DNA of 64,000 nucleotides from Paraburkholderia sp. BCC1886. GTDB taxonomy: Bacteria > Pseudomonadota > Gammaproteobacteria > Burkholderiales > Burkholderiaceae. Within the stretch, counting starts at the first letter, position 1, and each line of letters starts with the position of its first letter. Below, piece by piece: positions 1 to 7,861 of the stretch. The translations under genes were made by a program, and so were the position numbers. The notes under the pieces were generated by a model. It did no database searches. It was not told where the DNA came from and saw only the letters and a list, made by a program, of their open reading frames with translations. The stretch lies in assembly GCF_900996245.1 (NCBI RefSeq), contig NZ_CAAJGK010000011.1, forward strand, positions 124,001-188,000, in the 5' to 3' direction.

Positions 1-1
1 G

Positions 2-658
2 ATCGTGCCCGGCTCGGGCACCTTGACCGGTTCGCTCTACGCTGGCTCGACCGATTCGAACAACAGCAGCCTGCCGCTGACCATCGAGCTCGCCTCGAAA
101 GCGGCCGCCTACATGGGTGCCAGCAACGGGAAGTGGAAGTCGGGTTACTCGTTCGATTCGGCACCGGGCTCGGAGATCACGCTGTTCTCGAACATCAACG
201 TCACGTTCTGGCCAGCCACGGTGCGCAACACCGACTGGGCCAACGGGATGGTGGGTGTGGAAGCGTTCCAGCGTCGCTCGGTGTACTTCCCGGCGCTGAA
301 GACCGTGTACGACAACGACACGTCCGTGCTCAACAGCTTCTTCAACGCGATGGCACTCTGCTATCTCGAGAAGATCGGCGATGCGGCACGTCGTTACTTC
401 TCGGGCACGGCCTCGATGACGGATGCACAGCTCATCAAGAACGTGAACGCGTGGGTGACGGCACAAGTGTCGGGCATCTTCGACAACCGGTTCACGATCG
501 TGCCCAACACGACGGTGGCGGGTGCCGATGCGCAGCGCGGCTACAGCTGGACCCTGACGATCGCTGTCTACATGCCGAACATGAAAACGGTCGAAACATT
601 GGCCATTCAGACGTACCGCTCGGATGACCTCACCTCGACGTCGACGACTTCGAGCTAA
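2..658 (+). CDS. Tail sheath protein, C-terminal part (truncated by window edge)
   Basis: The frame is open to the left edge, so this is the last ~219 residues of a longer protein. It has the look of a contractile sheath C-terminal domain: an alpha/beta stretch containing NTDWANGMVGVEAFQRRSVY, then a helical section, then a final beta-rich strand region ending in a Thr/Ser-rich tail. In phiKZ-like phages the sheath gene directly precedes the tail tube gene. The same order is seen here, with 91 nt to the next start and no terminator between them. The sheath assignment is an inference from fold-like features and gene order; another virion protein cannot be excluded. Confidence 0.6.
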   Translation: MVPGSGTLTGSLYAGSTDSNNSSLPLTIELASKAAAYMGASNGKWKSGYSFDSAPGSEITLFSNINVTFWPATVRNTDWANGMVGVEAFQRRSVYFPALKTVYDNDTSVLNSFFNAMALCYLEKIGDAARRYFSGTASMTDAQLIKNVNAWVTAQVSGIFDNRFTIVPNTTVAGADAQRGYSWTLTIAVYMPNMKTVETLAIQTYRSDDLTSTSTTSS

Positions 659-749
659 ACAGTTAGCACAACCAAGGAAGAGCGGGGGCGCGCGCACGTC
701 TACCGCAGCCTTGGGCTGACTAGCGATCCATTGAATTTAGGAGCAACTC

Positions 750-1724
750 ATGCCGCGCGTCGCAGATGCAATTTTGTCCAACACGACTGCGTTCGCCATC
801 GGGCACAACAACCCGATGCTCGATCTGCAGAACGGTGGGCAGATGGGCTTCACGCCCAACTACGTGCAGTGGGTGAGTAACCAGCAGTACGTCCGCCGGA
901 ACCTCATCTGTCTGTTGATCGAAGCCCCCTTGGGCTTCAACTATTTGCCGAACCCGTCCACCTGGGTCGGCACGCTGCGAGCCCTCGTCGAACTGCATGC
1001 ATTGCGGATCACGGGCCTCAACGCTCACCTCACCGTGGAAGTGGCGGAAACGCCGGTTGGCGGTGGCGGGAACATGCAACAGGACGTGACCGACGTCAAG
1101 CGTGAACGCTCGGTGCCGGCCTTCTCGTGGAACGAAAAGTACGGCATGCCCGTGACGATGTTCCACCAGGGCTGGATCACGAACCTGCTGATGGACCCGG
1201 ATACCAAGTTCGCGAACGTAGCGACCTTGACCCCGATCACGGGACTCGCGGCACCGACCGACATGTTGGCCGACATGTACACGGCGACCATGATCTTCAT
1301 CGAACCGGACCCGACGCACACCCGTGTCGTGAAGTCCTGGCTCGTGACGAACATGTTCCCGCTGTCGACGGGCGACATCGTGGGTTCGCGCGACCTCGCG
1401 TCTGCCAATGAACCGCTGACGGTGGACATCACCTACGCGGGCATTGCGCAGTACGGCCTGGGCGTCGACCAGTTCGCGCAACAGTTGCTGACCTCCATCA
1501 GCATCGCCGGTGCGAACCCGTACACGGAATCGGCCTTCATCAGCGCGATCAACGCCGATGTGGCTGCGACCACCACGGGCTACCAAGCGGAGATCAACCA
1601 GATCTCGGCAGCGCAAGCCGGCACGACCGCGGCCTTGGCCACGGGCGAAAGCGCAACCTCGAGCGACGTCGCCACCGCGACCACCTCGACGACGGCGGTC
1701 CCGACCTCCAGCGTTTCGGCGTAA
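750..1724 (+). CDS. Tail tube protein
   Basis: 324 aa, starting at ATG behind a clear AGGAG (TTTAGGAGCAACTC). It follows the sheath-like gene, as the tube gene follows the sheath gene in phiKZ-type myoviruses. The central part contains conserved-looking beta segments (residues ~110-150, around FSWNEKYGMPVTMFHQGWIT). The last ~60 residues are a low-complexity Ala/Thr/Ser tail. Tube subunits polymerise inside the sheath to form the DNA channel. A strong hairpin terminator follows the stop. The assignment rests on position and composition rather than a diagnostic motif. Confidence 0.55.
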   Translation: MPRVADAILSNTTAFAIGHNNPMLDLQNGGQMGFTPNYVQWVSNQQYVRRNLICLLIEAPLGFNYLPNPSTWVGTLRALVELHALRITGLNAHLTVEVAETPVGGGGNMQQDVTDVKRERSVPAFSWNEKYGMPVTMFHQGWITNLLMDPDTKFANVATLTPITGLAAPTDMLADMYTATMIFIEPDPTHTRVVKSWLVTNMFPLSTGDIVGSRDLASANEPLTVDITYAGIAQYGLGVDQFAQQLLTSISIAGANPYTESAFISAINADVAATTTGYQAEINQISAAQAGTTAALATGESATSSDVATATTSTTAVPTSSVSA

Positions 1725-1763
1725 TCTTGGTCTGGCTGGAAACAGCCAAAAAAAGAAGCCAGC

Positions 1764-1796
1764 ATACGGCCCAGCCCGCGGGGGCTGGGCTTTATG
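1764..1796. terminator. Bidirectional hairpin terminator (CATA...TATG family)
   Basis: Perfect 9-bp stem GCCCAGCCC / GGGCTGGGC (1769-1777 and 1782-1790), loop GCGG. It is flanked by CATA on the left and TTTATG on the right. It lies between the convergent tube gene (+) and the 77-aa membrane protein gene (-). Confidence 0.8.
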
Positions 1797-1804
1797 ACGT
1801 CAGG

Positions 1805-2038
1805 TCAGCGTCCCCAGCCGTCGTGCGTTGTCCAGCACCACAGTCGGTACAGCCAGCAGCAGAAGTAAGTTACCGGCCAGATCAACACGAGGAAGAAGAC
1901 GATCAGGCTGGCTCCTTCGTCAGCCAACAGTTCGGCGCTAAACCCGCGGTGTGTACGCAGGACGAGCGGACCCAGGAATAAATAGATCCCAAAAAGAACC
2001 AGACCGATGATGGCCAAGAACCACTCGGGTGGACCCAT
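1805..2038 (-). CDS. Small membrane protein with two transmembrane segments
   Basis: 77 aa. The start is taken at the ATG in TGATG, where it shares one base with the stop of the upstream lipoprotein-like gene (translational coupling). An upstream ATG ten codons earlier lies inside that gene and is less likely. Two hydrophobic helices (about residues 7-27 and 45-66) flank a polar loop. The C-terminus is aromatic and Cys/Trp-rich (CCWLYRLWCW). It is the last gene of an operon with the TM protein and lipoprotein upstream, so a role in lysis or the envelope is possible but unproven. Confidence 0.6.
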   Translation of the reverse strand: MGPPEWFLAIIGLVLFGIYLFLGPLVLRTHRGFSAELLADEGASLIVFFLVLIWPVTYFCCWLYRLWCWTTHDGWGR

Positions 2039-2562
2039 CACATCCCGTCCTGGTTCAGGCTTGCCCACGGTTGCGGCAAGGTCACGACATTGGGTTCGCT
2101 ACGCACGGGCAGCACATTGCCGTCCTTAAACAGGCACATGATCCAGGTGCCGTTGGCTGACGGCGACGAGTAGAGGCCATTCGGATCGGCTTGCGGGAGG
2201 TTGTCAACACCTACCTGCGTACTGGCGTAAGCGATGTATTCCGGGTTCGTGTATTGCTCCGACTCGGGAATGCCGTAGCCCACTGAGCGACAGAGCGGTG
2301 TGTGCTCGTTGTGCATGCCGACGAAGTAGGTGTAGGTCGTAAAGTTCGGCGTATCACGCTTCTCCAAAATTTCCTTGAAGATGCGTTTTTCGGTGAAGTT
2401 CAAGATAGCTGGAAAACCTACTGCCTGGTTTGACGCGGCACTGGCCTGCGCCTGTTGTTGCTGTTGCTGCTTGTCGGAGTCCGACTGATCGTTTTGACAG
2501 CTTTCTGCCGTCAGCACGAAGAAGGCGAGTAGGGCGATGCCGATGAGTCGGAAAAGTTTCAT
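2038..2562 (-). CDS. Putative lipoprotein / exported protein
   Basis: 174 aa with an N-terminal signal sequence (residues 1-22: Lys, hydrophobic core, then LTAESC). Cys22 is a possible lipidation site, although the preceding residues do not form an ideal lipobox. A Gln/Ser/Ala-rich linker follows, then a folded domain containing YGIPESEQYTNPEYIAYAS and GTWIMCLF. Its start overlaps the stop of the upstream TM protein by 4 nt (ATGA). A TM protein followed by a lipoprotein resembles an i-spanin/o-spanin pair or a conserved phage envelope pair. The folded domain is larger than a normal o-spanin, so the function is left open. Confidence 0.6.
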   Translation of the reverse strand: MKLFRLIGIALLAFFVLTAESCQNDQSDSDKQQQQQQAQASAASNQAVGFPAILNFTEKRIFKEILEKRDTPNFTTYTYFVGMHNEHTPLCRSVGYGIPESEQYTNPEYIAYASTQVGVDNLPQADPNGLYSSPSANGTWIMCLFKDGNVLPVRSEPNVVTLPQPWASLNQDGM

Positions 2563-2891
2563 TGGTTGGTCTCGAGAACGTTCTTGAATTGTTGGAGGTC
2601 AGGCGGCAGCTGGTTCGGATAGCCGTCGACGTTGTGAAGGAAGGTGTCACGCAGGACTGCCTTACTGGACGGGTCCGTTGTGCTTAGATACTGACGACGC
2701 ATCTCGTAGAGCTGGCGCAGCATCCCTTCGTTGTATTCCTGGGACTGGGTGAACGTGTTGCGGCGCACCTGTTCGTACTTCGGTGCGAAGTGGGCGTATC
2801 CGAGATAGCCCAGCTCCGTGATTCCGATCACGACGAGGATGGCGATCAGCACGGAAACCAGCAGACCCATGCCTTCTTTTACGGTACTCAT
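2559..2891 (-). CDS. Single-pass inner-membrane protein with periplasmic helical domain
   Basis: 110 aa: short polar N-terminus, one TM helix (~residues 8-30), then a charged, probably helical domain (VRRNTFTQSQEYNEGMLRQL...). The Shine-Dalgarno AAGGAG lies just upstream. It is coupled by ATGA overlap to the lipoprotein-like gene that follows. The topology (N-in, helical domain outside) is that of i-spanins, but the domain is not an obvious coiled coil and no family is named. Confidence 0.6.
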   Translation of the reverse strand: MSTVKEGMGLLVSVLIAILVVIGITELGYLGYAHFAPKYEQVRRNTFTQSQEYNEGMLRQLYEMRRQYLSTTDPSSKAVLRDTFLHNVDGYPNQLPPDLQQFKNVLETNQ

Positions 2892-2912
2892 GTACAGTAC
2901 TCCTTAGTAGTA

Positions 2913-2928
2913 GGCCGCAATTGCGGCC
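2913..2928. repeat. 16-bp perfect palindrome GGCCGCAATTGCGGCC
   Basis: It lies in the 54-nt gap between the RNA ligase stop and the next start on the minus strand, so it can form a hairpin in the 5' leader of the 110-aa membrane protein mRNA. A TATG lies just upstream of it on the minus strand. It could be an operator, a leader hairpin or an RNA processing site. Confidence 0.4.
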
Positions 2929-2945
2929 CGTCATACCATCGCGAC

Positions 2946-4241
2946 TTACGCCTCTTTCTTCTCCTTCTTCTCCAGCCACTTGTTGGAGATGATCTTGAAG
3001 CTCTTGCCCGTGACGTTGTTCTTCATCACCAGGCCTTCACGGAGCCGCGTCTGATCGAAGTGCCCCGGACCATCTGCCAGCGCCATCACTTCCTTGATCG
3101 TCGGGGGCAGGGCGAAGTTGGCGTCCATCACCGGGATGTATTTCACACCCAGTGCGTCAGCCACCTGACGCGCCTGCTCCGGCAGCAGCCGCATGTTGCC
3201 GTTCACGAACGTGCGGTACATGTAGAAGCAGTTCGTCTTGGCGCCGTCGGCATTGCGGTTGAAATCGGGCCCAACCATCTCGCCCTGAATCGCCAGCTTC
3301 TTACCCTTCGCGAAGGGCAGGTCGTTGGTGTCGTTGAACAGCGCGATCTTGTACGCCAGATTCTCGCGGGTGAAGTACGCCACGAGCGGGACCGACTGAG
3401 CGAGGAAGCCTTTCTTCCAGCGGGGCGTGTCGCAATCAGCACCGCTGCGACGGCGTGCGATGCAACGCACCCAATCAGCGAGGTACACGCGCAGCGACTG
3501 CCAGCGGGTGTAGAGCACATCATCGGTACGCAGCGAGTAGTTTCGCTGGGCGACCCCGATCTTCGCGGAGTCGAGCTCCGTATAGAAGGTGGAGGACTCG
3601 CCGTCGAGCTTGATCGAGAGTTCGGCCGTTTCGCCTGCCTTGGCCATCGCCGTGTACTCTTCGAACTGGTTCTGCACGCGCTCTTCTTCCGACTTCACGT
3701 GACCGTGAGGGAAGGGCTGCAGACCATCCGAGACAATCCCGTTGACGAGCCAGGCACGCAGACGCCACACCAGCTTCTTGCTCTGCTTGTCGTCGAGCTG
3801 CAGGGAGGTGTTCGTGTAGAGCCGTGCTTCTTCGGGCGAGACATACTTGAGCACGTCCAGCGCATTCGTCACATTGGTACCGACCGAGTTGCCAGCCGCT
3901 CCCGTTCCAGCGTAGGTCGCGCGCGAGATCAGCAGCCCTTGCGAGAGCGCGCCGCGCAGACGGATTGTCTTGATAACGGCGTATTCCTTAGCGTTACCTT
4001 CATCCTTTTTCACGCGCAGGTACTGCTTGTCGAAATCAGCGAAGATTGGACTGTCGAGCGGAATCGCTGCATCGATCTCGAAGTAGAGCGCTTCGTCACC
4101 GATCTGATAGGTGCCTTTTTGCACCACGCATTCCCAACCTTGCACGACCGCGATTTCGAGCCGGTCCGCTTTCGGAATGGGGAGGAGGTTGTCGATCTTG
4201 ACGATCCGTGCGAGTTGGCGTGTGTCTTCTTTTACGAACAT
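2946..4241 (-). CDS. RNA ligase with N-terminal OB-like domain (Rnl5/DraRnl-like)
   Basis: 431 aa. The start is the ATG giving MFVKEDTRQL, which overlaps the preceding gene by 10 nt; sequence upstream of it in the same frame is not protein-like. Nucleotidyltransferase motifs are visible: motif I IKLDGESS with nucleophile Lys211, motif IIIa FYMYRTF (~339-345), motif IV REGLVMK (~401-407) and motif V FKIISNKWL (~415-423). Residues 1-100 look like an extra OB-fold module (KADRLEIAVVQGWECVV), the arrangement known from Deinococcus DraRnl (Rnl5), which seals 3'-OH/5'-PO4 RNA ends, typically nicks. The likely role is repair of phage or host RNA during infection, for example tRNAs cut by defence nucleases. 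No partner kinase/phosphatase is visible in the window. Confidence 0.8.
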   Translation of the reverse strand: MFVKEDTRQLARIVKIDNLLPIPKADRLEIAVVQGWECVVQKGTYQIGDEALYFEIDAAIPLDSPIFADFDKQYLRVKKDEGNAKEYAVIKTIRLRGALSQGLLISRATYAGTGAAGNSVGTNVTNALDVLKYVSPEEARLYTNTSLQLDDKQSKKLVWRLRAWLVNGIVSDGLQPFPHGHVKSEEERVQNQFEEYTAMAKAGETAELSIKLDGESSTFYTELDSAKIGVAQRNYSLRTDDVLYTRWQSLRVYLADWVRCIARRRSGADCDTPRWKKGFLAQSVPLVAYFTRENLAYKIALFNDTNDLPFAKGKKLAIQGEMVGPDFNRNADGAKTNCFYMYRTFVNGNMRLLPEQARQVADALGVKYIPVMDANFALPPTIKEVMALADGPGHFDQTRLREGLVMKNNVTGKSFKIISNKWLEKKEKKEA

Positions 4242-4471
4242 GATGGTTTTAGTTTTACTTGGTGGAAAAGCTCGTCGCTGAGGTCCAGGGGCTTCAGCGC
4301 ATGTTGGGTGATGATCAGGTTGACCTGCATGGTGCAAACGATCTCGTCGGCGAGGTCGTGCCAGGCCTCGTAATACCAACCCATGTCACTGGTGCGTTGT
4401 TGCAGGGGATCAATCCCGCGCATGGCGCACAGTGCGTGGGCGGCATCTTTGAGCTTCTGGCTATAGGGCAC
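4232..4471 (-). CDS. Hypothetical small protein
   Basis: 79 aa, GTG start (GTGCCCTATAGC) behind GGAGG. It overlaps the upstream gene by 11 nt and the RNA ligase start by 10 nt, so it is tightly packed in the operon. It looks soluble and alpha-helical (AWHDLADEIVCTMQVNLIITQHALK). No family recognised. Confidence 0.55.
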   Translation of the reverse strand: MPYSQKLKDAAHALCAMRGIDPLQQRTSDMGWYYEAWHDLADEIVCTMQVNLIITQHALKPLDLSDELFHQVKLKPSCS

Positions 4472-4694
4472 GACGCCTCCTTATGCGAAGGAAGAAGCGA
4501 CACACTCGGAACGCATCAATGAACACCCAGAAGAACATCAGGATGTTCATCGTGAAGAGCTTCGAACTGAATGTCCCTTCGATCTTGCTGAGGAACTCCC
4601 AGAGGCCGGCATTGCGGTCAATCCAGGCGAGGCCCAGCATGTAGTTGATAAGAAGAGCTGCACCAATCCAGCTCAGGAGATGAGTCGAAATCAC
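4461..4694 (-). CDS. Small membrane protein
   Basis: 77 aa. The start is the GTG in GTGATTTCG, which overlaps the TGA of the upstream gene; a longer reading of the frame is Arg-rich and not protein-like. Two hydrophobic helices (about residues 3-20 and 46-66) are separated by a polar amphipathic stretch, and the protein ends in an Arg-rich tail (FFLRIRRRRAL), consistent with a cytoplasmic C-terminus. Holin-like topology is conceivable, but nothing specific supports it. Confidence 0.5.
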   Translation of the reverse strand: MISTHLLSWIGAALLINYMLGLAWIDRNAGLWEFLSKIEGTFSSKLFTMNILMFFWVFIDAFRVCRFFLRIRRRRAL

Positions 4695-5104
4695 GATCGG
4701 CGCTCCGTGTTCGGTAGGGCGGGTTTGGACTTCGGAGTCAGCATGGCAACGACTCGGCTTACGATCGAGAGGGCTTCGTGGTCGCCTTGATAGGTCTTCA
4801 GGTGGCCGCCGGCACGTCCCTGACCCTTGACGATGTAGGCGTAGTGAAAACTGCCGTCTGAGACGGCCGTCATCTGCAACTGAACATCCATCGTTTCGTC
4901 CTGACGCTTCCACTGCATGACGATGGAGCCGTCTTTCAGCAGACCAACGTCGCCTTCGTGCATGACTGCAGGGAGCAACTTCAAGATCCCTTCGGCGCGC
5001 TGGATGGCGTATCGGGCAGGCGCGATCGCCCCACTACTCTCGATCTTGGCGAGGAGGGCCAGCTGTCCCGGCAGGGGTGGTGCTGCGGGTATCAGTTGGG
5101 TCAT
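4691..5104 (-). CDS. Hypothetical protein
   Basis: 137 aa, overlapping the 3' end of the DUF488-like gene by 71 nt. The middle has alternating beta-like strands (DGSIVMQWKRQDETMDVQLQ, DGSFHYAYIVKGQG) resembling a small sandwich domain. The protein ends in a basic/Ser tail. No family recognised. The long overlap makes the exact start uncertain. Confidence 0.5.
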   Translation of the reverse strand: MTQLIPAAPPLPGQLALLAKIESSGAIAPARYAIQRAEGILKLLPAVMHEGDVGLLKDGSIVMQWKRQDETMDVQLQMTAVSDGSFHYAYIVKGQGRAGGHLKTYQGDHEALSIVSRVVAMLTPKSKPALPNTERRS

Positions 5105-5525
5105 CGGGTGGCGTCTCCGTTTGTGGGGGAATGAGGCTTGTGATCTCGTACATCAGCTTCACATCGATGCCTGCGTCTTTCAGGTAGTCCGCTGCGATCC
5201 CAACGAAGAGATGTCGATGGCAGAACACGCCCGCTTTGCAGTAGCAGGCGACAGCGATGGGAAGATGAATCGCTTTGAGCTTTTCCCATTCCTGCGGGAA
5301 GCGCTTCTTCGATATGGACATGCGCTGCAGATAGCGACGCGTGTACTCCTCTTCGGATAACTCACCGCGCTTGTACGCCATGACATCGTCAAAGCGTGGA
5401 GCGAAAGCGGGATTGCCAGACTTCGCGGTTACATCAAGCAGATGAATGCCCAGGTCCCGGACCAGACGCCAGCGTGACAGCTGCACTTTGAAGAGCTTCA
5501 CGACGGGTCTGATCGCTGGTTGCAT
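5034..5525 (-). CDS. DUF488-like protein
   Basis: 163 aa. The C-terminal half has the DUF488 signature of a hydrophobic strand followed by a Cys pair and CHR (AVACYCKAGVFCHRHLF). An N-terminal strand ends in DVTAKSG, and the middle contains FAPRFDDVMAYKRGELSEEEYTRRY in place of the usual F...L region. DUF488 proteins are widespread and poorly characterised; the conserved Cys/His/Arg cluster suggests ligand or metal binding. The last ~30 residues are Pro/Thr-rich and overlap the next gene. Confidence 0.55.
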   Translation of the reverse strand: MQPAIRPVVKLFKVQLSRWRLVRDLGIHLLDVTAKSGNPAFAPRFDDVMAYKRGELSEEEYTRRYLQRMSISKKRFPQEWEKLKAIHLPIAVACYCKAGVFCHRHLFVGIAADYLKDAGIDVKLMYEITSLIPPQTETPPDDPTDTRSTTPAGTAGPPRQDRE

Positions 5526-5707
5526 TTCGCATCCGGGTACTTGCTGGTACGAGTGGGGTGCGGACCATAACGACAGTCATCACAAATCACGCGACTGTCA
5601 TAGGCACAATCGAAGTCACTGCCGTTCGAGGTATTGGTCCACTCACCCAGACACTTCGGATGGCGGGTGGGTTGACTTCCGGGTGTCGTGATACGGATGA
5701 CGTCCAT
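5498..5707 (-). CDS. Small Cys-rich hypothetical protein
   Basis: 69 aa beginning MDVIRITTPG. It overlaps the DUF488-like start by 28 nt. It contains five Cys, among them VICDDCRYG and later DAKC, so a small zinc-binding fold is possible. No good Shine-Dalgarno is seen, and the gene begins only ~30 nt after a terminator on the same strand, so it is a weak call. Confidence 0.35.
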   Translation of the reverse strand: MDVIRITTPGSQPTRHPKCLGEWTNTSNGSDFDCAYDSRVICDDCRYGPHPTRTSKYPDAKCNQRSDPS

Positions 5708-5734
5708 GGCGGGCACGAAAAAAGAAGAGGCAAA

Positions 5735-5765
5735 GAAAAAGCCCCGCACTTGGCGGGGCTTCTTG
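5735..5765 (-). terminator. Rho-independent terminator
   Basis: Stem AGCCCCGC / GCGGGGCT (5740-5747 and 5753-5760), 5-nt loop. On the minus strand it is followed by a T-rich run (GGGGCTTTTTCTTT). It lies just downstream of the 173-aa gene stop. Confidence 0.8.
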
Positions 5766-5785
5766 GGTACAGCAGGTCGGATGGC

Positions 5786-6307
5786 TTAGCTGCTGAAGAC
5801 GCTCGCAGCGCTTTCCTTCAACAGGGTCTTGACCTTGGCCAGTTCGCCGCGGTTCTTCGTACCGTAGGTCCGGTAGCCGACGGACAGCGCGCCGTGGGTG
5901 ATCTTCGTGCCGCCATCAGCGGTCGGGTCGGTCACTTTCTTCGTGCGGTCATACACGAAGTCGAAGCCATCCTTGCCGGTCGTCGGCAGATCCAGCGTCG
6001 TGCGCTCCAGTTCCTTGTGCTTCTTCATCACGTGTTCGGATTCTTCACCGAACGCGAGGCCGACGGCCGCTGCCAGCACCGTGTTGTGATCCTGCAGGCC
6101 TTCGATGATCGGCACCATGTCGTTTTCGATGCCCGGGTACTTGGTCTTGATCGCTTCCGGCACGGCCAGGCCGAGATTTTCGACGTACCAGTTTTCCTTG
6201 ATCGTACCCACGCCGGTCTTCGCGTCGATCTTGATGTCCTTGCGAACGGTAGCGGCGAGCTCGGACGTGGTCGGCTTCACTTTGACGATGGTCTTGGTAT
6301 CGGACAT
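5786..6307 (-). CDS. Hypothetical protein, isolated and probably well expressed
   Basis: 173 aa from MSDTKTIVKV, with AAGGAAG correctly spaced before the ATG. It has its own untranslated leader of ~120 nt and a strong terminator immediately downstream, so it is probably a monocistronic unit. The sequence is Lys/Glu/Thr-rich, with regular strands and helices and no TM segment. A region around GLQDHNTVLAAAVGLAFGEE is the most hydrophobic. No family recognised; candidates include an abundant early protein or a small virion/DNA-binding protein. Confidence 0.6.
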   Translation of the reverse strand: MSDTKTIVKVKPTTSELAATVRKDIKIDAKTGVGTIKENWYVENLGLAVPEAIKTKYPGIENDMVPIIEGLQDHNTVLAAAVGLAFGEESEHVMKKHKELERTTLDLPTTGKDGFDFVYDRTKKVTDPTADGGTKITHGALSVGYRTYGTKNRGELAKVKTLLKESAASVFSS

Positions 6308-6428
6308 GTTCTGCTTCCTTGATTGAGATTTGTAAAGGATGTGTAAGGGCTTGGAGGAACTACGCAAAGCAATCCGTCACGACTACACGAGTCCCTCCGT
6401 GTGGCGGTGCTGAAACAGGGGGTGGGAA

Positions 6429-6890
6429 TTAGCGCCGGTACGCAGCGCGAGAATCGCTGCGGTACGGGTTTTCCCGAGGCCGAGATTGTGCCGGATAACG
6501 GCGTTCCGTTTCGTTACTGGCCGTAATAATCGGCCGGTCATCAACGCGGATTTTCTTCAACGCAGGCGTCGAGATCAGACGACCGCGAAGCATGAGAAGG
6601 CCTTCGGATTGGGCATCCAAAGCTTTCTGCCGACCGAGCAGTACCGTGAACTTGCCTTCTTGTTTGAAGAAGGCGATGTCGCCATATTGCAACGCACGGT
6701 GTTCATCGGAGTCGCAGTTCTCCAACTCCACGCAGAAGTCCTTGTAGAGAATCGGATCCGCTACGTTGATGTCGTCGCGCGGGACATCGATGAGTGGCGC
6801 CTGGGCCATGAGACCCAGGAGCTTACCCACCGGGTACTTCTCGCCTTTGAACAGCAGCTGTCGATTATCGCCACGGATATCGGTAATCAT
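6429..6890 (-). CDS. Hypothetical protein with disordered basic tail
   Basis: 153 aa, ATG preceded by AAAGGA. Residues 1-115 look like a compact mixed alpha/beta domain (LFKGEKYPVGKLLGLMAQAP; YGDIAFFKQEGKFTVLLGRQ). The last ~35 residues are Arg/Ser/Tyr/Pro-rich and probably disordered. About 120 nt without a gene separate it from the next start on the same strand. No family recognised. Confidence 0.5.
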   Translation of the reverse strand: MITDIRGDNRQLLFKGEKYPVGKLLGLMAQAPLIDVPRDDINVADPILYKDFCVELENCDSDEHRALQYGDIAFFKQEGKFTVLLGRQKALDAQSEGLLMLRGRLISTPALKKIRVDDRPIITASNETERRYPAQSRPRENPYRSDSRAAYRR

Positions 6891-7027
6891 CGGTCCTTTC
6901 TCTCTGTGGGTTCAGGATGAGCATAGGAAGGCCCTATGTCAGTAAGAAATGCCCAGGCGAACGTGCAATTCGTTGTACGGGCTCAAGTTGGTGATATGTG
7001 TCCGAACCTGATTTGAATCCCGACAAG

Positions 7028-7067
7028 ACGGCATAAAGGCCAGCAGGTCGCCCTGCTGGCCCATGGG
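7028..7067 (-). terminator. Hairpin terminator, minus strand (TTTATG family)
   Basis: Perfect 10-bp stem GGCCAGCAGG / CCTGCTGGCC (7038-7047 and 7052-7061), 4-nt loop. Read on the minus strand the hairpin is followed by TTTATGCCGTC, matching the hairpins at convergent junctions. It lies just after the prohead protease stop. Confidence 0.7.
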
Positions 7068-7076
7068 GTAGGTGCA

Positions 7077-7832
7077 CTACCAGTCGAGATAGGCGGGCTG
7101 CTTGGAGGGGTTGGTCCACCCGAGCGTCTGGAAGAGCTCGGCGGTACTGAGACGTACGGACTCCAGTGCCACGCTTCCGGTGGCGGGTGCCAGCACGGCG
7201 CGCTCGAGCTGACGCCGCGAGAACATCGTGTCCGCCATTTCTTCCAGCGCCGGCACGCTCCACTTGTTCGCTACGGCGAGACCCGGTTCATTGACCGCAT
7301 CCCATGTGACAATGTTTTTCAGGATGCGGTTGGTCGTGCGACCGACCTGCGTGTCCTGCGTGAACGCACGGATGGAGAAGCAGACGTTCTCGTGCTTGTT
7401 CTCGAACGACGCCTGCAGCTGCTCACCCTTCGGCCCACATGGCTTGACCTTGCCCATGATCGCGATGACCTTGCGGCCCTGCTGATCCTTCACCCGGTCG
7501 AAGTCGAGCGTGACTTCACGGATGTGGTGCGAGATCTCGCTCTCGTAGATGGACAGGATCCGCTGGGCGTAGGACTCGTAGCTTTGCGTGGGGGAGAGCT
7601 TCGGGTGACCGAACTCGCCGCGCAGGGAGCCGGCGCCGACCCGCCGCATGAGCTGGCTCGATCCCGTGAAGAGATCCTTGGCCGGTTCATACGGGTAGAA
7701 CTGGTCTACCGAGTTGTAGATGTTCAGGCCCCCGAGGACGACCTCGTAATAGCCATCATCGTCCGGTCGGAGCGTCCCGGCCTTATTGGTGCCATTCAAG
7801 GCGGTGAAACCAAAGCGAATGTATTCACTCAT
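7077..7832 (-). CDS. Prohead core protease (T4 gp21 / phiKZ gp175-like)
   Basis: 251 aa, with good spacing from AAGAAGAG. The two expected catalytic regions of U9/S80-type prohead proteases are visible: LRGEFGHP with His76, and NVCFSIRAF with Ser153, separated by strands including IREVTLDFD and VKPCGPKGEQL. T4 gp21-type proteases cleave capsid and internal proteins during head maturation. The gene leads into virion proteins and RNA polymerase genes. phiKZ has its head protease (gp175) a few genes from the virion RNA polymerase, so this is a good syntenic match. Confidence 0.75.
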   Translation of the reverse strand: MSEYIRFGFTALNGTNKAGTLRPDDDGYYEVVLGGLNIYNSVDQFYPYEPAKDLFTGSSQLMRRVGAGSLRGEFGHPKLSPTQSYESYAQRILSIYESEISHHIREVTLDFDRVKDQQGRKVIAIMGKVKPCGPKGEQLQASFENKHENVCFSIRAFTQDTQVGRTTNRILKNIVTWDAVNEPGLAVANKWSVPALEEMADTMFSRRQLERAVLAPATGSVALESVRLSTAELFQTLGWTNPSKQPAYLDW

Positions 7833-7861
7833 GGCGATGTACTCTTCTTATCGGATGTGGC

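Noticed and set aside
4242-4379. Longer N-terminal extension of the RNA ligase
   Set aside because: The extra 46 residues are Pro/Arg/His-rich, lie antisense-like within the preceding gene's other frame, and precede the OB-domain start.
6940-7035. Possible tRNA around the TTTGAATCCC T-loop-like sequence
   Set aside because: No T-stem pairing on either strand and no acceptor stem can be drawn.
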